Source of the DNA: Actinomycetota bacterium
GTDB taxonomy: Bacteria > Actinomycetota > Acidimicrobiia > Acidimicrobiales > JAJPHE01
NCBI GenBank assembly: GCA_027315345.1
Contig: DAHUYE010000060.1
Span: 1-64,000 of the forward strand
DNA length: 64,000 nt
Direction of reading: 5' to 3'
Shown one piece after another: positions 57,597-64,000 of the stretch. Positions within the stretch are counted from its first letter, which is position 1; the number at the start of each line of letters is the position of its first letter. The position numbers and the translations under genes were made by a program. Under the pieces are notes generated by a model. It worked only from the letters and a program-made list of their open reading frames with translations, made no database searches and had not been told where the DNA came from.

Positions 57597-58966
57597 GCAT
57601 GGGTGAGGGCCGGGACCTGCCCCGTCTGCTGACGGTCATGGGCTCGGGGGAGACGAGCCCGACCATGGTGAAGACCCACCGGGCCCTTCTCGAGCGGCTC
57701 GGCCCCCCGCCGGTCCCGGCCGTGCTGATGGACACGCCGTTCGGGTTCCAGGAGAACGCCGCCGACATCACCGAGAAGGCGGTGGCCTACTTCGCCGAGA
57801 GCGTGGGGGCACCCATCGAGGTGGCCGGATTCCGCTCCGCCGCCGAGACGTCCGACGCCGTGACCCACGAGAAGATGCTGGGGCGCCTGCGCCGGGCCCG
57901 CTACGTCTTTGCCGGGCCGGGTTCGCCTTCCTACGCCCTGACCCAGTGGAAGGGCTCGGCGGTGCCGGGGATCCTGGCGGACAAGCTGGAGCGGGGCGGA
58001 GCGGTCACCTTCGCCAGCGCCGCCGCCCTGACTCTGGGGGTTGTCACCGTCCCCGTCTACGAGATCTACAAGGTGGGAGCCGAGCCCCGGTGGCTGGACG
58101 GGCTCAACCTGCTCGAGATGGCGGGGCTGTCGGCGGCGGTGATCCCCCACTACAACAACGCCGAAGGCGGGAACCACGACACCCGCTTCTGCTATCTCGG
58201 GGAACGGCGGTTGCGGCGGCTGGAGGACGAGTTACCCGCCGAGGCCTTCGTCCTCGGCGTAGATGAACACACCGGCCTGGTCATCGACCTCGACGCCGGA
58301 ACGGCGGAAGTGGTCGGGCTGGGCGTGGTGACGGTGAGGTCGCGGGGCCGCTCAGCCGAGATCCTGTCCGGGAAGACGGTCACCGTCGATCAGCTCCAGT
58401 CCATGGCGCGGGAGCTGGCCAGTGCAAGCGAGGACCCGGGGGCGGGCGGGCCGGGTGGGGGGCCGGTGGCCTCGGGCCCCCCAACCCCTGGGAGCCCGGC
58501 CGAGCAGGCCGGCCTGACAGGGACAACTCGAGGGTCGGGTACGGGGCGAGTGGCTCGCTCTCCGCTCCTGGAGGCCATCGAAGCCAGACAGGCCGCCTTC
58601 GACGCCGCCGTGGCCGACCGCAACGGAGCGGGGGCGGTGGCCGCCGCCCTGGGCCTGGATGACGACCTGGCCGCCTGGGCCGCGGACACCCTCCAGTCCG
58701 ATGAACGGGACCGGGGTCGGGCCGCCCTACGGTCCATGATCGTCAGCCTCGGGGACCTGGCCGAGACCGGTCTGGCCGACCCGCGCCGGGCGGTGGCTCC
58801 CTTCGTGGAGATGGTCCTGGGGCGGAGGAGACTGGCCCGGGAGGAGCGCAGATTCGCCGAGGCGGACGCCCTCCGGGACGAGCTGGTCGGGCTGGGGATC
58901 GAGATTCAGGACACCGCCGAGGGGACGGGCTGGGACCTCCGTAGCGGGGTCGGCCAGAGCGACTGA
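57593..58966 (+). CDS. Peptidase S51/GATase-like domain fused to a CysS-type C-terminal tail
   Basis: 457 aa from GTG 57593. Residues 10-285 form a class-I glutamine-amidotransferase-like fold of the dipeptidase E/cyanophycinase type (VMGSGETSPTMVKTHR, YVFAGPGSPSYAL, FASAAALTLG with Ser142 in the nucleophile position, VIPHYNNAEGG). A Gly/Pro linker (about 285-330) leads to a C-terminal helical domain ending ADALRDELVGLGIEIQDTAE, then GTGWDLR, the pattern that ends cysteinyl-tRNA synthetases. Its last codons repeat the clpS end (GQSD, stop). Function unknown. Confidence 0.85.
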   Translation: MSMGEGRDLPRLLTVMGSGETSPTMVKTHRALLERLGPPPVPAVLMDTPFGFQENAADITEKAVAYFAESVGAPIEVAGFRSAAETSDAVTHEKMLGRLRRARYVFAGPGSPSYALTQWKGSAVPGILADKLERGGAVTFASAAALTLGVVTVPVYEIYKVGAEPRWLDGLNLLEMAGLSAAVIPHYNNAEGGNHDTRFCYLGERRLRRLEDELPAEAFVLGVDEHTGLVIDLDAGTAEVVGLGVVTVRSRGRSAEILSGKTVTVDQLQSMARELASASEDPGAGGPGGGPVASGPPTPGSPAEQAGLTGTTRGSGTGRVARSPLLEAIEARQAAFDAAVADRNGAGAVAAALGLDDDLAAWAADTLQSDERDRGRAALRSMIVSLGDLAETGLADPRRAVAPFVEMVLGRRRLAREERRFAEADALRDELVGLGIEIQDTAEGTGWDLRSGVGQSD

Positions 58967-58995
58967 TATCCTCACCGGGCTCTCAGCGGGTACGG

Positions 58996-59068
58996 GCCCC
59001 CATCGTCTAGTGGCCCAGGACGCCGCCCTTTCAAGGCGGTAACACGGGTTCGAATCCCGTTGGGGGTG
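58996..59068 (+). tRNA. tRNA-Glu (TTC)
   Basis: Acceptor GCCCCCA/TGGGGGT with a G-T first pair, anticodon loop CTTTCAA (TTC), T arm CGGG-TTCGAAT-CCCG, discriminator G. CCA is not encoded. This tRNA also feeds the HemA reaction. Linked to tRNA-Asp 15 bp downstream. Confidence 0.95.
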
Positions 59069-59083
59069 CTCAGTCAGTTATAT

Positions 59084-59158
59084 GGACCTGTGGTGCAGTT
59101 TGGAGTGCACGCCGGCCTGTCAAGCCGGAGGTCGCGGGTTCAAATCCCGTCAGGTCCG
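59084..59158 (+). tRNA. tRNA-Asp (GTC)
   Basis: Acceptor GGACCTG/CAGGTCC, anticodon loop CTGTCAA (GTC), T loop TTCAAAT, discriminator G. Adjacent to tRNA-Glu in the same direction, a common pair. CCA not encoded. Confidence 0.95.
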
Positions 59159-59283
59159 CTCGGCTCGGCTCGCTCGCTTGCCGTGGCTTTGCTTTGCTTT
59201 TGTTGGTGACCCGGGTGGGTCCTGACGGCCCCGGGCCAGAGGTAGCGTTTGGGCGGCACAGACTGGCCCAAAGGAGACCACCC

Positions 59284-60012
59284 ATGGCCATGGCAACCCG
59301 GCAGCGACCCCGCACCCTTACGGCGCGCGGCTACCAGCAGTCCGTCGACGCCTTCGGCATCGGCGTAGGTCCGGCCGAGCGCGTCCGCGCCTCCTCGGTT
59401 CTGGACAAGGTGGCCGGCCTGACCCTGCTGGCCATAGCCGCCGGGGTGGTCGGTTACGTGTCCGACTCGCCCGGGCTGCTGATCGTCTGCCTCCTGATCG
59501 GCGCCGTGACCGGCATCGCCGCCTGCTGGGTGCCCCGGACGGCCCGGTACCTGGCTGTCCCCTACGCCCTCTCCGAGGGGATCCTGCTGGGGGCCATTTC
59601 CAGGCTCTACGAGTCCGTCAACGGCCGCATCGTCCCACTGGCCATCCTGGTCACGGCGGCCATCTATGTGACCACGCTCATCAGCTACCGCAGCGGGCTG
59701 GTGCGGGTCACCCACCGCTTCTACGCCATGGCCCTGGCGGCCACGGTGGGCTTCATGGTGGTACTGGTGTTCGGGCTCTTCGCCGGACTGCCGACCTTCG
59801 GGCCCATGGCCGCCGTGATCGGGGCGGTCGGCATCCTGGTCGGGGTGATGAACCTGTTCATCGACTTTGACTTCATCTACCGGGCCGAGTCCTCGGGGAT
59901 GCCCAAGGCGGCGGAGTGGAACATGGCCGTTTTGGTCCTGGTCAGCCTGGTGCTCGTGTACCTCAACGTCCTGCGCTTCGTGGCCGCGCTTTCGGGGGGC
60001 GGGCGGCGGTAG
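59284..60012 (+). CDS. Bax inhibitor-1/YccA family membrane protein
   Basis: 242 aa from ATG 59284 (GGAG 8 bases upstream). About seven helices; the signature is VLDKVAGLTLLAIAAGVVG, LSEGILLGAISRLYE and the Asp-rich LFIDFDFIYRAESSGMPK with the following EWNMAVLVLVSLVLVYLNVL. YccA/TmBI proteins are membrane channels or FtsH modulators. It lies between the tRNA pair and tRNA-Phe. Confidence 0.93.
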   Translation: MAMATRQRPRTLTARGYQQSVDAFGIGVGPAERVRASSVLDKVAGLTLLAIAAGVVGYVSDSPGLLIVCLLIGAVTGIAACWVPRTARYLAVPYALSEGILLGAISRLYESVNGRIVPLAILVTAAIYVTTLISYRSGLVRVTHRFYAMALAATVGFMVVLVFGLFAGLPTFGPMAAVIGAVGILVGVMNLFIDFDFIYRAESSGMPKAAEWNMAVLVLVSLVLVYLNVLRFVAALSGGGRR

Positions 60013-60097
60013 CGGACGTCTCCGGGAGGGCCGGGGGCCGGCTTCGACGGGCCGGAGGATCGGTTAGCCTCCTCGTTCCGGCTCCTGCGGGAGTCAC

Positions 60098-60170
60098 GGT
60101 CGGGTAGCTCAGTTGGTAGAGCACGCGCCTGAAAAGCGCGGGGTCACCGGATCGACGCCGGTCCCGACCA
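60098..60170 (+). tRNA. tRNA-Phe (GAA), integration site
   Basis: Acceptor GGTCGGG/CCCGACC, D arm GCTC...GAGC, anticodon loop CTGAAAA (GAA). The T loop reads ATCGACG instead of TTCGA-type, a variant I have no measure for. The integrase gene sits 215 bp from its 3' end in the opposite orientation, so the 3' part of this tRNA is the probable attachment site. Confidence 0.95.
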
Positions 60171-60231
60171 CCGAGAAAGTCCTGGTCAGGCGGGGTGCGC
60201 GAATTGAAAAACCGGGGTTGGCCCGGGTTTC

Positions 60232-60261
60232 GTGCCCCACCCGTGCCCCACCGTGCCCCAC
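60232..60261. repeat. Three direct GTGCCCCAC repeats, possible integrase arm sites
   Basis: GTGCCCCAC occurs at 60232-60240, 60243-60251 and 60253-60261, spacing 11 and 10 bp, i.e. about one helical turn. They lie between the tRNA-Phe gene and the integrase gene, where arm-type sites for the integrase N-terminal domain or excisionase sites are expected. Confidence 0.5.
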
Positions 60262-60385
60262 GCTGGTTCAAGAGCGGTGTCCGAGCGTCGTTTCCTCATC
60301 GCCTTTTCTCACCCTGTGTGGGCGCGTCCGTCGCCCAAAAACAGCCTGATGTTGGGGCTGACGCGGGCACGCCAGTGTGGGAAGC

Positions 60386-61549
60386 TCAGACTCCGTCGGC
60401 CTCGGCGGCTGGGCGGATGGGAATGATGGGAGCCAGGGCCTCGGTCAGCTGGTCCAGCAGATCAGCGATACGCCGCTCGCGCTCTTCCGCGGCGTGCTGA
60501 TAGATCAACGACGCTCTCGGGCTGGCATGGCCGAGGCGAGCCATCCGCTCCTTGGTGCTGGCGCCGGTCTGGGCCGCCAGTGTCCCCGCCGTGTGCCTCA
60601 TGTCGTGAAAGCGCAGACCGCCCAGGCCGGTCTTGGCAGTCGCTGGCTCCCACGTTCTCTGTCGAAAGTTGTTGCGATCCAGAGGTAGGCCGGTACCCGT
60701 CGTGAAGACGTAGGCCTCCAGTCCTTTGGGCGTGTAGGCGCGCACGTGATGGCGCAGCTCGTCGCCCAGCCGTTGGCCTACCGCGACCCGACGAAGGCCG
60801 GCCTCGGTCTTGGGCTCGTCCTCGATCACCTCACCCGAGGCCAGTCGAATGCGCTTGCGCCGGACATGGATCCAGCCGCCGGCCAGGTCGAGGTCCCGGC
60901 GGCGCAAAGCGAAGAGCTCTCCCTGGCGCAGACCGGTCAGCCCGGCGGTGAGGACCAGGGCCCGATAGCGGGGGTCGATGGCGTCGGCCAACTGGTAGAG
61001 CTGACCCAGGTTGATGAAACGCTGCTCGGAATGGCGCTCCAGGCCGCCGCGATCGATCCGGCAGGGGTTCTTGGCCAGGCGGTCGTCCTTGACGGCCTGG
61101 CCCAGGATTTGGCGGAGGCGCACGTAGGCCTTGGCCGCCACCGATCGGGTCCGAGCCTTGACCAGGGAGGCGTGCCAGACCCGCACCAGTTCTGAGGTGA
61201 TCTCGCCTATGGCGAGCTCGCCAAGGGCGGGAACGCCTGGGTCCACGGCCGGAAGGATGTGGAGGTTGAGCTGGCTGGCGTAGATCTCCCGGGTCCGCGG
61301 CGCCAGCATGCTCATGCCGTTCAGCCACGCCTGGGCGTAGTCGTCCGGGCGGACCTGGCCGGCCCGGGGGTCGACCCAAATCCCGCGGCGCATTTCGGTT
61401 TCCAGCTGAGACAGCCAGGCGTTGGCGTCAGCCCTGGTCCGGAAGGTCAGCGGGGCGGTGATTCTCTCCCCTGTCGGCAGGTGGTAGCGCACCTGCCAAT
61501 GCCCCGACGGCAACCGCCGGAGAGCGCCGAAGTCCCTCTTGCCGGCCAT
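60386..61549 (-). CDS. Tyrosine-type site-specific integrase
   Basis: 387 aa. An AP2-like arm-binding start (GHWQVRYHLPTGERITAPLT), a SAM-like core-binding domain (residues 65-165), and a catalytic domain with Arg208 (LTGLRQGELFALRRRDLD), His315/Arg318 (FHDMRHTAGTLA), His341 (LGHAS) and Tyr350 (ASLIYQHA). All catalytic residues are present, so it can be active. Next to it is the excisionase gene, 12 bp upstream, and tRNA-Phe on the other side. Confidence 0.94.
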   Translation of the reverse strand: MAGKRDFGALRRLPSGHWQVRYHLPTGERITAPLTFRTRADANAWLSQLETEMRRGIWVDPRAGQVRPDDYAQAWLNGMSMLAPRTREIYASQLNLHILPAVDPGVPALGELAIGEITSELVRVWHASLVKARTRSVAAKAYVRLRQILGQAVKDDRLAKNPCRIDRGGLERHSEQRFINLGQLYQLADAIDPRYRALVLTAGLTGLRQGELFALRRRDLDLAGGWIHVRRKRIRLASGEVIEDEPKTEAGLRRVAVGQRLGDELRHHVRAYTPKGLEAYVFTTGTGLPLDRNNFRQRTWEPATAKTGLGGLRFHDMRHTAGTLAAQTGASTKERMARLGHASPRASLIYQHAAEERERRIADLLDQLTEALAPIIPIRPAAEADGV

Positions 61550-61561
61550 CTCACCTCACCT

Positions 61562-61948
61562 TCATCCCCAGCGGGACCCTGACTCCGCGCTGTGACTCTC
61601 CGCCGCTGGTCGGTTCGCCTCAGGCCGATCTGTCATCGACTGGAGAGATCCTGCGGAGCGGCCTTCCTCCGGTCCGGGGCCGGGAGCCACCCGCACCCGC
61701 CGGGAGCTGGCTGGGCGCCCCCGGGCTCTGGGTGATCCACGCTGGCACAGGCAGATCATCCCGGGGCTGACCCGGGTCCGGCTGAAGAACTCGCGCAGAT
61801 CGGCGGGCTGGAACAACAGGAAGCGCCCGACCCGGTGGTAAGGAATGACGCGCTCCTCGACCGCCCGGCGCATCCATCGCACCGTGACGCCCAGCATGGC
61901 CGCGGCGGCCTCGATTCGCACCGGCGCTTCCTCCCTGCCGTCACTCAC
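61562..61948 (-). CDS. Excisionase-type helix-turn-helix protein
   Basis: 128 aa from GTG 61948. Residues 10-55 form a MerR-like HTH (VRIEAAAAMLGVTVRWMRRA, YHRVGRFLLFQPADLREFF), the rest is a basic Arg/Pro/Ser tail without clear fold. Position directly upstream of the integrase, in the same direction, identifies it as a recombination directionality factor. The long tail is unusual. Confidence 0.78.
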   Translation of the reverse strand: MSDGREEAPVRIEAAAAMLGVTVRWMRRAVEERVIPYHRVGRFLLFQPADLREFFSRTRVSPGMICLCQRGSPRARGRPASSRRVRVAPGPGPEEGRSAGSLQSMTDRPEANRPAAESHSAESGSRWG

Positions 61949-62132
61949 AGCCGTGCCCCAGCCGGTCTCGTCCGTGCCGGGCCCCTTCGCTAGGCCCGCG
62001 GCGCAGCTTCTCCACGTTCACCTCCTGGGCCAGCCGAATCTGGCCATCACTCCCTATCCGGACCTCCAGACCCCCTTCCGTCAAAAAATTGCTCCGGATT
62101 TTTTTCGGGCTGGAGTCCCCAAGCCTCATCAA
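61941..62132 (-). CDS. Possible 63-aa protein coupled to the excisionase gene
   Basis: The frame begins at 62132 (MMRLGDSSPKKIRSNFLTEG), crosses an AT-rich patch with runs of A and T, and ends at 61941, overlapping the excisionase start by 8 bp (TGTGAGTGA). Contains EVRIGSDGQIRLAQEV, which looks protein-like. No strong ribosome site. It may be a small element gene or chance. Confidence 0.3.
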   Translation of the reverse strand: MMRLGDSSPKKIRSNFLTEGGLEVRIGSDGQIRLAQEVNVEKLRRGPSEGARHGRDRLGHGCE

Positions 62133-62162
62133 GGCACCCCACTCCCGCCCGCTTCACCAGGC

Positions 62163-62196
62163 TTGTGGGCTACCACGCCCCGGCCTCAGGCCGGGG
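62163..62196 (+). repeat. Element-associated hairpin repeat, copy A
   Basis: TTGTGGGC (62163-62170) is followed after 7 bases by a perfect 8-bp hairpin CCCCGGCC-TCA-GGCCGGGG (62178-62196). A second copy at 63659-63682 has TTGTGGGC joined directly to CCCCGGCCTCAGGCCG. The two flank the ssb remnant and the phosphotransferase gene. Confidence 0.75.
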
Positions 62197-62204
62197 CTGT
62201 CCCG

Positions 62205-62654
62205 ATGGTGGCGGAGGCCGACCGGAGCGGGCGGGCCCGTCAAGGCCGCCTGTCGGCGTCCCTCCGGGACCGGCTGCGCCGGGCCTTGACTGACCCTCCT
62301 CCAAGCGCCGGTGTCGACCAGGCCACCACCAGCTTCGGGATCGCCGTCAACCGCCGCTGGCTCAACCGGGACGACAACACCTGGGAGGAGTCCACCAGCT
62401 TCTTCGACGTGGTGGCCTGGGCCGAGCTGGTCGAGAACGCCACGCAGTCCCTGGCCCGGGGCAACCGGGTCACCGTCACCGGCCGCCTGGAGCAGCGCTC
62501 CTGGGAGACCCCGGAAGGCCAGCGCCGCTCCAAGGTGGAGATCAACGCCTCCGACATCGCCACCAGCCTGGCCTGGGCCACGGCCAAGGTCACCAAGAAC
62601 GAGCGTCAGGCGCCCGAGGCGGCCGCCGTCAACGAGGACGAGCCGGCTTTCTAG
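62205..62654 (+). pseudogene. ssb: 5'-truncated single-stranded DNA-binding protein gene
   Basis: From about residue 38 of this frame the product is a standard SSB: ATTSFGIAVNRRWLNRDDNT, ESTSFFDVVAWAELVENATQ, GNRVTVTGRLEQRSWETPEG and the acidic tip EDEPAF. What should be the first OB-fold strands (VTLVGNLTDDPELRFT) is replaced by an unrelated RLSASLRDRLRRALTDPPPS sequence; only LTD and PSAG hint at the lost part. The 5' end is probably a deletion or rearrangement scar close to hairpin copy A. A start at 62205 could still express a fragment. Confidence 0.65.
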
Positions 62655-62773
62655 GACCACCTGAGCCAGGGGCCGCCACCACCCGGTGGCGGCCCTTCTG
62701 GCGCCTCTCAGTAGCCTCAACCCGCGGGTGGCATGGCGGGCGATCGGCCGAACCCGGAGGTGGGGGCGGGGCA

Positions 62774-63628
62774 GTGGATTCCGGTACTGGGGCGAGCGAG
62801 CTGAGCCGACGGGCGACCGAGCTGTTCAGGCCGCACCTGTCCGTCGAGGAGACGCTGGTGGCCCATCGCTCCCGCCTCGTCTGGCGGGCCCGCCTCGATG
62901 GCGACCTGGTGGCCCTCAAGGCCTTCACCGAGCCCTACCGGGCGGCCGCCGAGGCGATGGCCATGCGGGCCGCCGCCGACGGGGGCGTCGGAGTACCACC
63001 GGTGCTCGGCGAGTGGAGGGTCGATGGTTGCGCCGTCCTCACCCTCGGCTGGGTGGAGGGTTCCCCGCTCGGGTCGCAGACGCAGGGCTGGGTCAGGGCC
63101 GGTGAGCAGTTGGCCCGCCTCCACCGCCTGCCGGTCCCACCGGGCCTGCCAACCGCCAGTGGATGGGAAGGCGACTGGGACTCGGACCTGGTCCGACAAG
63201 TACCGCAGGAATGCGCCCGGGCGGTGAACCTCGGGCTGTTGTCGCATTCCCAGGTGGATCACGTGACGAGCACGCTGGGGCCGGCTCTGGCCGCGCTCGA
63301 ACCGGCAGGCATCGCCTTCCTACACGGGGACATGCAGCCCGAACATGTCATCCTCACCACCGCCGGCGGGGTGAGCTTCATCGACTGGGGAGACGCCGGC
63401 AGCGGTGACCCCTTGTGGGATCTGGCCGTGCTGGTCAATGACAACAACCTTGACCACCTCGAAGACGTCCTGGCCGGCTACCAACCAGAACCCCAGCTCC
63501 TGGCCCACCTTCGGGCCAACCTCGACCATTTCCGGGCTCTGCGATACCTCCAAGAGGCGACCTGGTTGGCCGAGCGGTCCTTCGACCCCTCCCAGTCGTT
63601 GGAAGGCCTGTTCGGGCTGCTCGGTTAG
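62774..63628 (+). CDS. Aminoglycoside-phosphotransferase-fold protein
   Basis: 284 aa from GTG 62774. Kinase-like fold: LVALKAFTEPYRAAAEAMAM (ATP-lysine), HGDMQPEHVILTT (Brenner motif H184-G185-D186) and SFIDWGDAGSGDPLWDLAVL with Asp204. The metal-binding Asn expected four residues after the HGD motif is His191, so activity is doubtful or altered. Such proteins phosphorylate antibiotics, sugars or choline. It lies between two copies of a hairpin repeat, next to the ssb remnant. Confidence 0.8.
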   Translation: MDSGTGASELSRRATELFRPHLSVEETLVAHRSRLVWRARLDGDLVALKAFTEPYRAAAEAMAMRAAADGGVGVPPVLGEWRVDGCAVLTLGWVEGSPLGSQTQGWVRAGEQLARLHRLPVPPGLPTASGWEGDWDSDLVRQVPQECARAVNLGLLSHSQVDHVTSTLGPALAALEPAGIAFLHGDMQPEHVILTTAGGVSFIDWGDAGSGDPLWDLAVLVNDNNLDHLEDVLAGYQPEPQLLAHLRANLDHFRALRYLQEATWLAERSFDPSQSLEGLFGLLG

Positions 63629-63650
63629 GGCCCGGCCGGGTCGCCGGGCC
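63629..63650 (+). terminator. Hairpin after the phosphotransferase gene
   Basis: GGCCCGGC (63629-63636) pairs with GCCGGGCC (63643-63650), 8 bp, loop CGGGTC, directly after the stop codon. No T-run. Confidence 0.5.
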
Positions 63651-63658
63651 AGGCCGGA

Positions 63659-63682
63659 TTGTGGGCCCCCGGCCTCAGGCCG
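63659..63682 (+). repeat. Element-associated hairpin repeat, copy B
   Basis: TTGTGGGC plus CCCCGGCCTCAGGCCG, identical in both blocks to copy A at 62163-62196 but lacking its 7-bp middle; the stem here is shortened to CGGCC-TCA-GGCCG. About 1.5 kb separates the copies. Confidence 0.7.
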
Positions 63683-63841
63683 CGCCCGGCTCGAGGGGCC
63701 AGCCGGGCCGATCCTGAGCGCGCCCAGAGACCCAAAAACCCACCCCCCTGCCCCACACACCCTTGCATTGAAATGATGTCGGCGAACGCCCGGACAGCGG
63801 ACCCGCACCGGGCGGGAGTCCCAGGTCACGCGGATTATTTT

Positions 63842-64000
63842 TCAGGGTTCTGCGAACAGGGTTCGGCGCCAGATGGTGGCCAGGGTCTGGGCGGCCTCGG
63901 GTATGGGAAGGCCCGGGCCTCTGCCGAAGGTCTCGAGGAGGTACCGCTCGTTCATCCAGACCAGTGCGATGGCCATCTGGGCCGGGTCAGTGAGTTGGCA
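63842..64000 (-). CDS. TetR-family regulator, C-terminal part
   Basis: The gene enters from the right edge; 52 codons are visible before the stop at 63844-63842. The segment DPAQMAIALVWMNERYLLET, then FGRGPGLPIPEAAQTLATIW, is the dimerisation helix pattern seen at the end of many TetR regulators. The DNA-binding part lies outside. Target unknown. Confidence 0.65.
   Translation of the reverse strand, partial: CQLTDPAQMAIALVWMNERYLLETFGRGPGLPIPEAAQTLATIWRRTLFAEP

Larger units (their letters stand above)
60171..62654. mobile_element. Left end of an element integrated at tRNA-Phe
   Basis: A tyrosine integrase, an excisionase-type HTH gene, short direct repeats next to the tRNA and a broken ssb occupy this stretch. 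Orientation (integrase gene reading toward the tRNA) and position match known tRNA-targeted integrative elements. I found no second copy of the tRNA 3' end to the right, so the far end lies outside the window or has been lost. Confidence 0.55.

Noticed and set aside
42589-61948. One conjugative element spanning the type IV-like locus and the tRNA-Phe integrase
   Set aside because: Essential or housekeeping genes (serS, ctaA, ctaB, clpS, tRNA-Glu, tRNA-Asp) lie between the two, so they are separate.

Overview
The window is high-GC DNA (roughly 70 % by eye) from an actinomycete-type bacterium. The pointers are a mycothiol glycosyltransferase (MshA), a Rex-headed heme operon, a BldC-type DNA-binding protein, an RsiG-type c-di-GMP anti-sigma, the clpS-DUF2017 pair, DUF1206 and DUF929 proteins, and frequent GTG/TTG starts. 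Gene order resembles the mycobacterial hbhA-mshA-gpm-senX3-proC-hemA neighbourhood. A deep-branching class such as Acidimicrobiia would fit, but that is inference.

Layout. 0-8 kb: a prenyl reductase fragment, then a minus-strand tetrapyrrole operon read rex, precorrin-2 dehydrogenase, hemA, hemC, cobA-hemD fusion, hemB, hemL, nearly every junction overlapping, with a Rex-like operator in front of rex. 8-16 kb: acyl-CoA ligase, BldC-like regulator, hairpin repeats, proC, mshA, XRE regulator, rsiG, MoaD-like protein, phosphoglycerate mutase, DksA-like protein, and a receiver-HATPase fusion. 16-36 kb: accessory metabolism and envelope (DUF929 protein, GH113-like hydrolase, PepF, MBL, Nudix, tRNA-Lys, permease, MFS, hydrolases, a second acyl-CoA synthetase, aldose epimerase, DprA-like, S4 and AKR proteins, and a Met/His-rich membrane protein). 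23.9-24.4 kb is the only long stretch without a clear gene and holds odd signals on both strands.

36-42 kb: a strong promoter drives a phasin/HbhA-like protein followed by an XRE paralogue, then a UvrD-type helicase and a cyclopropane synthase. 42.6-49 kb: a compact type IV secretion/conjugation-like locus (coupling ATPase, VirB4-type ATPase, SCO6880-type protein, TrbL-type channel, VirB2-like pilin, divergent lytic transglycosylase) with no relaxase in view, followed in the same direction by a membrane alpha/beta-hydrolase and cfa, and with an orphan sensor kinase overlapping the transglycosylase gene. It sits among housekeeping genes and is the best candidate for an undescribed system.

50-60 kb: serS, an ABC exporter, heme A synthesis (ctaB, ctaA) with a TlpA-like thioredoxin, clpS, an unusual 23-bp repeat that makes a chain of stop/start-coupled minigenes, DUF2017, a hydrolase, a peptidase S51-like/CysS-tail fusion, tRNA-Glu, tRNA-Asp and a BI-1 family protein. 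60-64 kb: tRNA-Phe with a tyrosine integrase and excisionase against its 3' end (one edge of an integrated element), a 5'-damaged ssb, a phosphotransferase-like protein and the end of a TetR regulator.
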